Assembly (NCBI RefSeq): GCF_000021745.1
Contig: NC_011666.1
Span: 1,054,001-1,118,000 of the forward strand
Source: Methylocella silvestris BL2
Lineage (GTDB): Bacteria; Pseudomonadota; Alphaproteobacteria; Rhizobiales; Beijerinckiaceae
Direction: 5' to 3'
DNA length: 64,000 bases
Below are positions 44,593-53,757 of the stretch, piece by piece (position 1 is the first letter of the stretch; each line of letters starts with the position of its first letter). Made by a program: the position numbers and the translations under genes. Below the pieces are notes generated by a model. It had not been told where the DNA came from and ran no database searches. It worked only from the letters and a program-made list of their open reading frames with translations.

Positions 44593-45115
44593 GGCCGGAA
44601 GCCCGAGTCCAAACCACGGCGCTTCCTCGCGCGGCCGCAAAAACTGAATATCCGTCATCTAAGTCTCTTACCGGGCGGCGGCGTTTTGACGGCGTCCTGG
44701 CGGCTGTTGGCGACGCCAAGCGAATTCGCTTGTTGCCGACGCTTCGAATCGCGTCAAAGTTAGACCCTCGAGAGGCCGAGCCGACCGCCAAAACCCGCCA
44801 GGCCCAAAAGAGCAATTTCCCGTCCCGGCCGCGAAACTTCGCCGCGCGCCGCGACGTTATTGCGTGGTCAGTCCTCGCCGCGCGCATTGGGCAGTCGGCG
44901 GTTTAAACTCCGGAATTCGCCGCCATTTGCTTATGCGCCCTCCGAAGTTTTGAATATGGTCAAGACAGATTTTCCGTTCTAGAAGTCTTGTCGGCTTGAC
45001 CATGGGCGCTTTGGCTTCTGCTCAAAGAGCGGCGCTCGCCGCGTCGGGTCCAACACCGCAGCGGATTTTGCGGGGCAAACGGCCCGCGACGCGATTCCGC
45101 CAATGGAAAGAAAAA
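44593..45115. other. Gap upstream of 3-hydroxybutyryl-CoA dehydrogenase
   Basis: 523 nt without a convincing gene; frames are Arg-rich. It carries a long inverted repeat (44958-45001) near its right end. Electron-transfer flavoprotein genes, common neighbours of this dehydrogenase, are absent. Confidence 0.45.
44958..45001. promoter_or_regulatory. Long inverted repeat upstream of hbd
   Basis: GGTCAAGACA (44958-44967) and TGTC-GGC-TTGACC (44989-45001) pair with a 3-nt bulge; the loop itself is partly self-complementary. It lies ~115 nt before the ATG, a position suited to an operator or structured leader. Confidence 0.4.
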
Positions 45116-45991
45116 ATGGCCATTAACAAAATCGGGGTGATCGGCGCTGGTCAGATGGGCACGGGGATCGCACAGGTCTGCGCCTTGGCCGGCATTGATG
45201 TCGCCCTCAACGACATTTCGGAAGAGCGCATCAAGACCGGCCTGTCCGTCGTCGGCGCGAGCCTCGCCAAGCAGGTCGAGCGCCAGCAATTCGATTCCGC
45301 GACGCGCGACGCCGCGCTCGCCCGCATCAAGCCGGCGGCCGACTATGGCGCATTCGGCGATTGCGATCTGATCATCGAGGCCGCTTCCGAGAACGAAGAG
45401 GTCAAGCGCAAGATCTTCAGCCAGGTTTGCGCCTCGGCTCGCGCCGACGCGCTGCTGGCCAGCAATACGTCGTCGATCTCGATCACGCGGCTCGCCTCGG
45501 TCACCGACCGTCCGGAGCGGTTCATCGGCATTCATTTCATGAATCCGGTGGCGCGCATGCAGCTGGTCGAGCTGATCCGCGGCATCGCCACGGAGAACGA
45601 AACCTTCGAGGCCGCGAAGGATCTCATTATTCGTCTCGGCAAGACCTATACGGTGTCGGAGGATTTTCCGGCCTTCATCGTCAACCGCATTCTGCTGCCG
45701 ATGATCAATGAGGCGATCTATACGCTCTATGAGGGCGTCGGCTCGGTCGAGGCGATCGACACGGCGATGCGCCTCGGCGCCAATCATCCGATGGGGCCGC
45801 TACAGCTCGCCGACTTCATCGGGCTCGATACGGTGCTCTCGGTGATGCAGGTGCTGCATGAGGGGCTCGCCGATTCGAAATATCGGCCCTGCCCGTTGCT
45901 GGTCAAATATGTCGAGGCCGGCTGGCTGGGGCGCAAGACGCAACGCGGCTTCTATGATTACCGCAGCGGAACGCCGATCCCGACCCGTTAA
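45116..45991 (+). CDS. 3-hydroxybutyryl-CoA dehydrogenase
   Basis: Interconverts acetoacetyl-CoA and 3-hydroxybutyryl-CoA with NAD(P). 291 residues. The Rossmann motif GVIGAGQMGTGIAQVCALAG is at ~7-26; IIEAASENEEVKRKIF holds the active-site Glu region; the catalytic His lies in FIGIHFMNPVARMQLVE, and NTSSISIT binds substrate. The C-terminal domain ends ...GRKTQRGFYDY. GGAAAG precedes the ATG at 45116. It serves butanoate, PHB-linked or ethylmalonyl-CoA metabolism; PaaH-like use is also possible. Confidence 0.93.
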   Translation: MAINKIGVIGAGQMGTGIAQVCALAGIDVALNDISEERIKTGLSVVGASLAKQVERQQFDSATRDAALARIKPAADYGAFGDCDLIIEAASENEEVKRKIFSQVCASARADALLASNTSSISITRLASVTDRPERFIGIHFMNPVARMQLVELIRGIATENETFEAAKDLIIRLGKTYTVSEDFPAFIVNRILLPMINEAIYTLYEGVGSVEAIDTAMRLGANHPMGPLQLADFIGLDTVLSVMQVLHEGLADSKYRPCPLLVKYVEAGWLGRKTQRGFYDYRSGTPIPTR

Positions 45992-46171
45992 GCAATCCGA
46001 TCATCCATCGTGATCCAGCCTGATCGCGCGTCTTGCTTGCGCGCCTTCACAGCTGCGTCATCCGCGCCGTACAATATCCGGGCGAATCGCCGCATCAAGG
46101 TAAAGCGAAATCGAATTGACGAATTAGCCCAGCGCAGCTAATGCGGGAGCGCAAAAGGAGAGGCGTCTGAA

Positions 46172-46741
46172 TTGACGGTCCATTTCCATGCTACTGCTTC
46201 GCCGGAAGCGTGTCCGGCCCTTGTACTCAACGCCGACTTCCGGCCGCTGAGCTACTATCCTTTGTCGCTCTGGTCCTGGCAGGACGCGATCAAAGCGGTG
46301 TTTCTGGATCGCGTCAATATCGTCTCGAATTACGACAAGGCGGTGCGAAGTCCGAGCTTCGAAATGCTGTTGCCCTCGGTGGTTTCGCTCAAGACCTATA
46401 TAAAACCGTCCCGCCATCCCGCCTTTACCCGATTCAATGTCTTCCTGCGCGACCGCTTCAGCTGCCAATATTGCGGGTCCCGTCAGGATCTGACCTTCGA
46501 TCATGTGACGCCCCGCTCCAAGGGGGGCATGACGACCTGGGAAAATGTCGTCGCCGCCTGCTCCAGCTGCAATCTGCGCAAGAGCGACAGGCTGCCCGGC
46601 GAAGCCCGCATGTGGCCGGCGCACAAGCCCTACCAGCCCACCGTCAACGATCTGCACCAGAACGGCCGGCTGTTTCCGCCGAATTATCTGCACGATAGCT
46701 GGATGGATTATCTTTACTGGGATTCCGAACTGGAGCCGTGA
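46172..46741 (+). CDS. HNH endonuclease
   Basis: 189 residues from a TTG start with AAGGAGA upstream. Zinc/HNH centre: FSCQYCGSRQDLTFDHVTPRSKGG (~98-121) then ACSSCNLRKSDR (~130-141); the D-H and the two CxxC pairs match the ββα-metal HNH fold. N-terminal LVLNADFRPLSYYPLSLWSWQDAIKAVF is characteristic of a standalone HNH family common in alphaproteobacteria, thought to act in DNA repair or processing. Convergent with argE. Confidence 0.9.
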   Translation: MTVHFHATASPEACPALVLNADFRPLSYYPLSLWSWQDAIKAVFLDRVNIVSNYDKAVRSPSFEMLLPSVVSLKTYIKPSRHPAFTRFNVFLRDRFSCQYCGSRQDLTFDHVTPRSKGGMTTWENVVAACSSCNLRKSDRLPGEARMWPAHKPYQPTVNDLHQNGRLFPPNYLHDSWMDYLYWDSELEP

Positions 46742-46756
46742 ACGTCGCCCTTTGGC

Positions 46757-47941
46757 TCAGCTCAGCTCCTTCGCCAGCCGCCGCATGAATTCTATGCCGG
46801 CCTCGACCTGCGCGATCTCCAAAAACTCATCCGGCTGATGCGCCTGGTCGATCGAGCCGGGGCCGCACACCACGGTCGGCGCGCCGGCTGCCTGGAACTG
46901 TCCGGCTTCCGTCGCATAGGGCACGCTGATGGTGCTGTTCGATCGCGCAAGCTTTAGCGCAAGCGACTCCGCCACGGAGCCCGGCGCGGGTCCAAGGCCG
47001 GGCACCTCGACCTCGGCGAAGGTCTCAATCGAGGCGTCCTTGGCGTTGCGGGTCAAATTCGGCAGCGCGACGCGGGCGATATAGCTCTCAAGATGCGCCA
47101 AAGCGAGGTTTTGTGGCGTGTCCGGCAGGCTCCGGAACTCCCAGTCGAAGGCGCATTGCTTGGCGAGAATATTGCGCGCCGTGCCGCCATGGATGACGCC
47201 GACCTCGATGGTCGAGGCCGGCGGGTCGAACCGGCCCGAGGGATCGCCGCGCCGGCCAAGCTCCTCATTGAAACGATAAAGCTCGGTAACGAGATCGCAG
47301 GCCGTCTCGACGGCGTTGGCGCCGAGATAGGGTTTTGACGAATGCGCCTCATGGCCATGAACGATGGTGCGATAGGTGACGATCGCCTTATGCGCGTCCG
47401 CCACCTGCATCAAGGTCGGTTCGCCGACGAGGATTGCGCCGGGACGCGGCAGATCGGCGCCAAAGCGCCGGATCGTGTCGAGCGAACCGCGGCAGGTCGT
47501 CTCCTCGTCGTAACTCAAAAGAATATGGATCGGCCGCGACAGCGCCGCCTTCTGAAACTCAGGGATCATCGCGAGGCAGATCGAATCGAAGCCTTTCATG
47601 TCGCAAGCGCCGCGGCCGTAGAGACGGCCCTCCTCGCGGCGCAGCTGGAACGGATCGCTGCTCCAGCTTTGTCCCTCGACCGGCACGACGTCGGTATGGC
47701 CGGAGAGCACGACGCCGCCATCGATCTTTGGCCCGATGGTGATGAACAGCGCCGCCTTGTCGCCAATCGCATTGGGGATCTTGACGTAATCGGCCCCGCA
47801 CTCGCGCAGATAAGTCTCCACCGCCGCGACCAGCGCCAGATTCGATTTCGAGCTTTCGGTATCGAAGCCGACGAGCCGCTCCAGCATGGCGATCGCGGCC
47901 TCAAGCCTTGCGGCGGAAGGCTCCTGCATCACATTCATCAA
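46757..47941 (-). CDS. argE: Acetylornithine deacetylase
   Basis: Hydrolyses N-acetylornithine to ornithine in arginine synthesis. 394-residue M20 metallohydrolase. Metal ligands appear in LSGHTDVVPVEG (~79-90), GRGACDMKGFDS (~108), YDEETTCRG (~143) and HQPDEF near the C-terminus. ATGs at 47941 and 47938 are both usable. Same strand as apaG and metZ upstream. Confidence 0.93.
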   Translation of the reverse strand: MMNVMQEPSAARLEAAIAMLERLVGFDTESSKSNLALVAAVETYLRECGADYVKIPNAIGDKAALFITIGPKIDGGVVLSGHTDVVPVEGQSWSSDPFQLRREEGRLYGRGACDMKGFDSICLAMIPEFQKAALSRPIHILLSYDEETTCRGSLDTIRRFGADLPRPGAILVGEPTLMQVADAHKAIVTYRTIVHGHEAHSSKPYLGANAVETACDLVTELYRFNEELGRRGDPSGRFDPPASTIEVGVIHGGTARNILAKQCAFDWEFRSLPDTPQNLALAHLESYIARVALPNLTRNAKDASIETFAEVEVPGLGPAPGSVAESLALKLARSNSTISVPYATEAGQFQAAGAPTVVCGPGSIDQAHQPDEFLEIAQVEAGIEFMRRLAKELS

Positions 47942-47995
47942 AGGCCCGCCTTCTGTCTCTGCAAGCGGAGGCGCGGGCGCCAGCGCGCCGGCGTC

Positions 47996-48388
47996 TCAAT
48001 TGAGAACGCGGCGCACGAAGGGCGAATCCAGCGAAAACACCGGGATCTGCGCGTCGAATTCCTCGCCGTTCTCATCGACCATGCGATAGGCGCCGGTCAT
48101 GATGCCGGAGGGCGTCGTGAGATTCGAGCCGGAGGTGTAGCGGAAGGTTTCTCCCGGCTTCAGAATGGGCTGCTCCCCGACGACGCCCGGGCCCTGCACT
48201 TCCTCCAGCCTGCCGTTGCCATCGGTGATTTTCCAATGGCGCGCGGTCAGCTGCACAGTCTTTTCGCTCTGATTGGCGATCTCGACCGTATAGGCCCAGA
48301 AGAACATCGCCTGATCGGCGTTCGAGCGCTCAGGGATGAATTCGGGCAGGACGGTAATCTGGATATCCTGGGTGACTGCGCTGTACAT
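47996..48388 (-). CDS. apaG: ApaG domain protein
   Basis: 130 residues, fibronectin III-like fold. Key segments IQITVLPEFIPERSN, WAYTVEIANQSEKTVQLTARHWKITD and GVVGEQPILKPGETFRYTSG, GIMTGAYRM. ApaG proteins are linked to diadenosine tetraphosphate metabolism and Mg/Co tolerance, with no firm enzymatic activity. The start at 48388 gives the usual length; an ATG at 48421 is possible. Lies downstream of metZ. Confidence 0.9.
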   Translation of the reverse strand: MYSAVTQDIQITVLPEFIPERSNADQAMFFWAYTVEIANQSEKTVQLTARHWKITDGNGRLEEVQGPGVVGEQPILKPGETFRYTSGSNLTTPSGIMTGAYRMVDENGEEFDAQIPVFSLDSPFVRRVLN

Positions 48389-48479
48389 GGGGGTGATCCG
48401 AGGCGTCCTTTGAGCCGGCATCGCGGCATAAACTTATCATAGCTTAACCCGCGGGAAAAAGGCACGCGGCGCCGTCGTC

Positions 48480-49700
48480 TCACTCCGCGGCGATGTCCTG
48501 GCGTTGGAGCGCGTCGAGCGCCGCCTTGAGATCGTCGATCAGGTCCTCTTCGTCCTCGAGCCCGACCGACAGACGCACCAGCCCCTCCGAGACGCCGAGC
48601 GCCGCCCGCGCCTCCGGGGGCAGCCGGTGATGCGTCGTCGTCGCCGGATGGGTGATCAGGCTTTTGGCGTCGCCAAGATTGCTTGAAATCTTGATGAGCT
48701 TCAGGGCGCGGCCGAAGGCGAAAGCGGCCGGTTTGCCGCCGACGATCTCGAAGGCGACCAGCGTGCCGCCGCCGGACATCTGTCGCCGCGCGATGTCGGC
48801 GTGCGGATGATCGGCGCGGCCAGGGTAGCGCACGAAGGCGACGGCCGGCTGCTCGCTCAAGAAATCCGCGATTCGGGCGGCGCTCTTCGTCTGCCGTTCG
48901 ACGCGGATCGCCAGCGTCTCGAGGGCCTTCAACAGCACCCAGGCGTTGAAGGGCGAGAGCGCGGGGCCGGTCTGCCGCAAGAACTGCTGTAGATCGCCCT
49001 CGACCAGCGCTTTCGCGCCGAGGATGACGCCGCCAAGACACCGGCCGCCGCCGTCGATGTGCTTCGTCGCCGAATAGACGACGAGGTCGGCGCCGAGCGT
49101 CAACGGCTTTTGCAGCATCGGCGTCGCAAACACATTATCGACGACGAGGATCGCGCCGGCGTCATGAGCGATCTTTGCGATCGCGGCGATGTCATAGACG
49201 TCGAGACAGGGGTTGGTCGGGCTTTCCAGAAAGAAGACCTTGGTTTCCAGCCGCACGGCAGCGCGCCATTGGTCAAGATCATCGCCGTCGACGAGGGTCG
49301 AAGCGACGCCATAGCGCGGCAGATGGTCCTCGACGATATAGCGGCAGGCGCCGAACAGCGCGCGGGCGGCGACGACATGATCGCCGGCCCGGACCTGCGA
49401 CATCACCGAGGCCGTCACTGCGGCCATGCCGGTCGCGGTCGCCCGCGCAGCCTCGGCGCCTTCGAGCAGCGCCATGCGGCCCTCGAACATCGCGACCGTC
49501 GGATTGCCGTAGCGCGAATAGACAAAGCCCGGCTCTTCGCCGGCAAAGCGCGCGGCGCAGGCTTCCATCGAGGCGAACACATAGCCCTGCGTCAAAAACA
49601 GCGCCTCAGACGTCTCGCCGAAGGGGGTGCGGACGCCGCCGCCATGAACCAGCAGCGTCGCGGGACGCAAGGGCTTAGAGCCGCCAAAGGAATCCGTCAT
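48480..49700 (-). CDS. metZ: O-succinylhomoserine sulfhydrylase MetZ
   Basis: PLP enzyme making homocysteine directly from activated homoserine and sulfide. 406 residues. The PLP lysine is in VYSATKHIDGGGRCLGGVI; YSRYGNPTVAMFE (~66) and ESPTNPCLDVYDI with DNVFATPMLQ (~190) complete the Cys/Met-metabolism PLP fold. GGGAGAG lies just before the ATG at 49700. With metX-metW at 55.9-57.7 kb it gives a direct sulfhydrylation route to methionine. Confidence 0.93.
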   Translation of the reverse strand: MTDSFGGSKPLRPATLLVHGGGVRTPFGETSEALFLTQGYVFASMEACAARFAGEEPGFVYSRYGNPTVAMFEGRMALLEGAEAARATATGMAAVTASVMSQVRAGDHVVAARALFGACRYIVEDHLPRYGVASTLVDGDDLDQWRAAVRLETKVFFLESPTNPCLDVYDIAAIAKIAHDAGAILVVDNVFATPMLQKPLTLGADLVVYSATKHIDGGGRCLGGVILGAKALVEGDLQQFLRQTGPALSPFNAWVLLKALETLAIRVERQTKSAARIADFLSEQPAVAFVRYPGRADHPHADIARRQMSGGGTLVAFEIVGGKPAAFAFGRALKLIKISSNLGDAKSLITHPATTTHHRLPPEARAALGVSEGLVRLSVGLEDEEDLIDDLKAALDALQRQDIAAE

Positions 49701-49843
49701 CGTCTCTCCCATCGCGGTGTGGATAACCAGGGCTTGAGAGCAAGCTCGCCGCAGGAGGCTGGATTAGGCTTTTCCTTTCCGCGCCTCAAGCTTTAAGCTT
49801 TGGCGCCGGCGCGCCCGCCCTGCTCCGCGACCTGTCAGGATCC

Positions 49844-51004
49844 ATGCAATCGCTTTTCCCGAAACTGGATCAGGATGATTTCGGCCCGCATTTCGGACTG
49901 CTGTCCCGCCAGAAGATCGAGCTGATGGCGACGCGCCGCATGATCCAGGCGGCGGACGCCCTTGACGAGCGACAGCTTCAGCCGGCGAGCCTTGACCTGC
50001 GCCTCGGCGCGCGGGCCTATCGCGTGCGGGCCAGCTTCTTGCCGGGGCGCGAACGCACGGTGATGGAGCAGCTGCGCGCCTTCGCCCGGGACGAGGATGC
50101 AATCAGCCTCGAACAGGGCGCCGTGCTGGAGCGCGGCTGCGTCTATGTCATCCCGCTGATCGAGCATCTGCGCCTGCCCGACAGCATCGCGGCTTTCGCT
50201 AATCCGAAAAGCTCGACCGGCCGGCTCGACATTTTCACGCGGCTCATCACCGATAATTCGGAGGTGTTCGACCGCGTCGCCCGCGCCTATGAGGGGCCGC
50301 TCTACGCCGAGGTGTCGCCGCGCAGCTTTTCGGTGCGCGTTCGCAAAGGATCGAAACTGAACCAGATCCGCTTCCGGCGGCTGAATTCGCAGCAGCTCGA
50401 ACGCACCGGATTTGCGGTCGACGATCGCGATCTACGCGAACGACACAAGGCGGCGTCCCTCGTCGACGGCGAGCTCAATTTGCGTCAGGGACTTGTCGTG
50501 CGGGTCGCGCTGAGCGCGGCGATCCAGCCGGACGGCGCCATCGGGTACCGCGCGCAAAAACACGCCGACATCATCGACGTCGACCGCGCCGGCGGCTACC
50601 GGCTCGACGATTATTGGGACAGGATTTTCGCGCGGCCGGACGGGCGGCTCATTCTCGATCCCGGCGAGTTCTACATCCTCGCCTCGCAGGAGCGCCTGCA
50701 CATTCCAAGCGATCTCGCCGCCGAAATGGTGCCGATCGATCCGGCCATGGGCGAATTTCGCGTTCATTATGCGGGCTTTTTCGATCCAGGCTTTGGCGCG
50801 TCCCCCGATAATCGTCCCGGCGCTCGCGCCGTGCTCGAGGTGCGCAGCCACGAGGTGCCCTTCGTGCTGGAGGACGGCCAGATCATCGGCCGGCTGGTCT
50901 ATGAGAAAATGGCGGAGGCGCCGCATGCGCTTTACGGCGAGGGAGAGGGCTCCAATTATCAGGGCCAGGGACTAAAGCTGTCGAAGCATTTTGTGATGGA
51001 TTAG
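49844..51004 (+). CDS. dcd: 2'-deoxycytidine 5'-triphosphate deaminase, two-domain form
   Basis: 386 residues, about twice the E. coli Dcd, with two dUTPase-like beta domains in tandem as in alphaproteobacteria. N-terminal domain: LQPASLDLRLGARAYRV (~45), SIAAFANPKSSTGRLDIFTRLI (~119-140). C-terminal domain: LDPGEFYILASQERLHIPSDLAAEMVPIDPAMGEFRVHYAGFFDPGFG (~270-320), ending HEVPFVLEDGQIIGRLVYEKM. The paired substrate and Glu sites are split between the two halves. Produces dUTP for thymidylate synthesis. TTRM-type neighbours absent; the gene stands alone. Confidence 0.9.
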   Translation: MQSLFPKLDQDDFGPHFGLLSRQKIELMATRRMIQAADALDERQLQPASLDLRLGARAYRVRASFLPGRERTVMEQLRAFARDEDAISLEQGAVLERGCVYVIPLIEHLRLPDSIAAFANPKSSTGRLDIFTRLITDNSEVFDRVARAYEGPLYAEVSPRSFSVRVRKGSKLNQIRFRRLNSQQLERTGFAVDDRDLRERHKAASLVDGELNLRQGLVVRVALSAAIQPDGAIGYRAQKHADIIDVDRAGGYRLDDYWDRIFARPDGRLILDPGEFYILASQERLHIPSDLAAEMVPIDPAMGEFRVHYAGFFDPGFGASPDNRPGARAVLEVRSHEVPFVLEDGQIIGRLVYEKMAEAPHALYGEGEGSNYQGQGLKLSKHFVMD

Positions 51005-51053
51005 AGCATGTCCCGTCCAGATGGAATCATCTGGACGATAAGGACATGCTCCA
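51004..51053. repeat. Palindromic element, AGAGCATGTCC...GGACATGCTC
   Basis: Directly after the dCTP deaminase stop, GAGCATGTCC (51005-51014) and GGACATGCTC (51043-51052) enclose a second perfect stem TCCAGATG-GAAT-CATCTGGA (51017-51036). The two-tier hairpin has ends like the other AGAGC-bounded repeats here. It could also terminate the upstream transcript, though no T-run follows. Confidence 0.6.
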
Positions 51054-51280
51054 ACTCATTGATGTGGAGCGATTTCTTGTCGGTCGCATGTTTCCAGATC
51101 GATAAGCGCTTTAACGCATGGCGCAGCCAAGCGGACGCGCGTGGCGTCACCAAGATGAAGCGAAACGAGAGTGTCCGGCGCATCAGACGTTCGAGCTTGA
51201 ACGTCCGATGCGCTAATGCGGCGAGGCCCGGCCGATGCGGTCCAACATCATCGAGGGTTTGTCCGCACCGAAAGCCGGGT

Positions 51281-52834
51281 CTATTCCTGGCCCTCGTCAA
51301 GACGCTTGATCGCGCCGCTCCAGGCCGGCAGCGTCACATCGGACGTCACGTCATATTCAACGAACTCGATTGAATATTGCGGAAAAGGCTCCTTGCCGAC
51401 CCAGGACTTTATGGCCGCATAGCGGTCCTCGCCCAGTTGTTTGAAAGCGACCTGCTTCAACGCCGGATTATCGAGCATCCGATAGAGCGTGGCGACTTCA
51501 TCCGCATTGAGCGTGCCGGCATAGGTCTTGGTAAGAACGACGCAATCGCCGGGATGGGCGGCGATGTCGGTTCCGCGCTTGGGCGAAAAGACCGAGGAGG
51601 AGCCGATCGAATTCTCCTCAAGGAGATAGTTCAGCGGCGAATCATGATTGAAGACAATGAGCTTGCCTTTGCATTGCTCCTTCCAGGCCGCGAGCGTCGC
51701 AAGGCTTCCACGATAATCAATATTAAACGAGCCTTTGAGCGTGTCGCGATGCCAGGCCACATTGACGACGCCGAGCAGCTGAAAGCCGGCGATCAGGGCG
51801 ATCGCGGCGCGCGCCCAAAGCGGCGGCAAGGCGGCAACGGCCGAAGCGACGATCAGGAAAACCAGCGGAAGCAGGAACACCGAATTTCGCGGCTTCATCG
51901 CAATTCCCGTCACGACCATCAACAGCGTCCCGATCGCGAGCCCGATCAGAACGATCCAGTCGATGTCCGATTTCGGCTTCACAAACAGGAAATAGACGCC
52001 GAGGGCGGCAATGAGAGCAGTATAAACGCCGGCGGCGACCGAGATCGGGAACACCGCGTTGCCGACGACAAGCGTGATCGCGATCTGGGAAAGCGCGCTG
52101 AGGAAGCTGGAGGTCTGATTGGCGCCATGTCCGCGCGCAAACTCTAAGAAAATGAGCAGTTGCGGAATGCACAGCGCAAGGCCGACCAGCCCCGCGATGA
52201 ATAAGGTTATGATGTCGCCGCGCCGGAAATTCTTCCTTTCGCGCAGCAGATGCGTCACAACCAGCACTGGCGCGGCGCACAAGGTCTCATAGTTGACGTA
52301 GAATAAGAGAACGATTCCCCCCGCCAGGATCATCGTTCGCTTGGTCAGGCTGAAATCGGAAAACAGGATAAGGGCGAAAACGATGGCGAATAGCGGATCG
52401 AAATAGGCATACCAGCGGAGCGATGCGCCCCACATGATTGTCGTGCCGCAGAGCGCCAGAAAAATCCCCAGGGGCAGTCTTGCGCGAGGGTCGATCTTGT
52501 CGAACGCAAAGAAGCCAAGAATGGCCAAACCAAGCGCGTTCAGTATAGCGCTCAGAACCTTGACCGCTTCCCATGATCCAAGAACGTCGAAAGCAGCCTT
52601 ATTGATAATATAATGCACAGGAGGATGCACATCCTCTCTGTTTACATAATCCCATAAAGACGAATAATTGTAGCTCGAAACGGTGCGAATGTTGAATATT
52701 TCGTCGTCGAAGAAAAATCCGTTTCTAATAGAAATAATGGAAATCAAAAGAATTGACAAAAATATGACAGTAGCGAATATCAACCGTGAAGAAGAAGAGA
52801 TGGTACTCACTCTTGAGGAAGATATTGTACTCAC
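51281..52834 (-). CDS. GT-C type membrane glycosyltransferase
   Basis: 517 residues, ~11 membrane helices. The first periplasmic loop has FFFDDEIFNIRTVSS (~41-55), the DD/DE acid pair of GT39/GT83-type enzymes that use lipid-linked sugars, and EDVHPPVHYIINKAAFD (~67-83). The C-terminal ~120 residues form a soluble domain (GKLIVFNHDSPLNYLLEENS). AGGAG lies 7 nt before the GTG at 52834. The first 18 residues are a near-duplicate pair (STISSSRV / STISSSSR). GC is clearly lower than its neighbours, especially near the 5' end, suggesting acquisition from elsewhere. Confidence 0.75.
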   Translation of the reverse strand: MSTISSSRVSTISSSSRLIFATVIFLSILLISIISIRNGFFFDDEIFNIRTVSSYNYSSLWDYVNREDVHPPVHYIINKAAFDVLGSWEAVKVLSAILNALGLAILGFFAFDKIDPRARLPLGIFLALCGTTIMWGASLRWYAYFDPLFAIVFALILFSDFSLTKRTMILAGGIVLLFYVNYETLCAAPVLVVTHLLRERKNFRRGDIITLFIAGLVGLALCIPQLLIFLEFARGHGANQTSSFLSALSQIAITLVVGNAVFPISVAAGVYTALIAALGVYFLFVKPKSDIDWIVLIGLAIGTLLMVVTGIAMKPRNSVFLLPLVFLIVASAVAALPPLWARAAIALIAGFQLLGVVNVAWHRDTLKGSFNIDYRGSLATLAAWKEQCKGKLIVFNHDSPLNYLLEENSIGSSSVFSPKRGTDIAAHPGDCVVLTKTYAGTLNADEVATLYRMLDNPALKQVAFKQLGEDRYAAIKSWVGKEPFPQYSIEFVEYDVTSDVTLPAWSGAIKRLDEGQE

Positions 52835-53178
52835 TCAAATCTCCTGCAGCCACAATAAGTAAACCTGCCCCTCCCGCTAGATAACTGGCCTTGCCGGCCA
52901 GATCAATGGTTATGAGCCGAAGACAGGCGCGGCGAGGCTCCGTCCTGCAGAGCATCGACCCGATCCATCCTGGCGGCCGCGAGTTAAGCGAAAGCCGATT
53001 GCGCCGTCAACGCATTCTTCCGAACGCGCAACGCGTCCTAGTTTAGCTCAAGTCAAGCAAGAGGAGGCGGTATTTTCCCGTTCTGACAACGAAAATGCGC
53101 TTGCGCCCGCCGCAAAATCGCCGCCGTTCCGCCCGATCAGAGAATAGGTTTGCACGTGAGAACAGGCGGCTTGAAGCA
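52835..53178. other. Divergent region GT-C gene / cytochrome b561
   Basis: 344 nt. Includes the AT-rich 5' leader of the GT-C gene and a small perfect hairpin CTGGCC-TTGCC-GGCCAG near 52890. No gene seen. Confidence 0.4.
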
Positions 53179-53754
53179 ATGACAGACAAGGCCAGATTCG
53201 ACGCGGATTCTCTGTCCCGCGTTTATCCTCCGGTTTTGCAGGCGCTGCATTGGATCACCGCGCTTCTCGTCTTCGCGATCCTGCCGGTCGCCTGGGTGAT
53301 GATCGCCTTGCCGCGCGAGAGCCCCTGGGTCGGAACGATGTTCATGATCCACAAGTCGCTGGGCGTGACCATTTTCGCGCTCGTGGTATTCCGGCTGTTC
53401 TGGCGGGCGATCGAACCGCCGCCGCCGCTGCCATGGTCGCTCGAGCCGTGGGAGGCGCTCGCCGCCAAAATCAGCCATGCGCTGCTTTATGTGATCTTGC
53501 TCGTCATGCCGATCAGCGGATTCATCCTGTCGGCGGCGAGCAATCATCCCGTCGTCTATTTCAATCTCTTCACCCTGCCCGGCCTGCCCGAGAACAAGCC
53601 GCTAGCGGAGGCCGCCGAAAAGCTCCATGTCGCAGGACAATGGGCCGTCTACGCCTTCGTCGGCCTGCATATTCTCGGCACCGCCTGGCATCTCATCGTC
53701 AAGCGCGACGCCATCTTGAACCGCATGACGCCGCCGCAGATCAACGCCGATTGA
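53179..53754 (+). CDS. Cytochrome b561 family protein
   Basis: 191-residue inner-membrane diheme b-type cytochrome with four helices. The heme-binding His residues are visible in LQALHWITAL (helix 1), FMIHKSLGVTI (helix 2), ISHALLYVILL (helix 3) and GLHILGTAWHLIV (helix 4). YceI/CybB-type proteins oxidise quinol and may supply electrons to periplasmic partners. The ATG at 53179 starts MTDKARFDAD; upstream sequence is Arg-rich. Convergent with dapE, 3 nt apart. Confidence 0.9.
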   Translation: MTDKARFDADSLSRVYPPVLQALHWITALLVFAILPVAWVMIALPRESPWVGTMFMIHKSLGVTIFALVVFRLFWRAIEPPPPLPWSLEPWEALAAKISHALLYVILLVMPISGFILSAASNHPVVYFNLFTLPGLPENKPLAEAAEKLHVAGQWAVYAFVGLHILGTAWHLIVKRDAILNRMTPPQINAD

Positions 53755-53757
53755 ATT

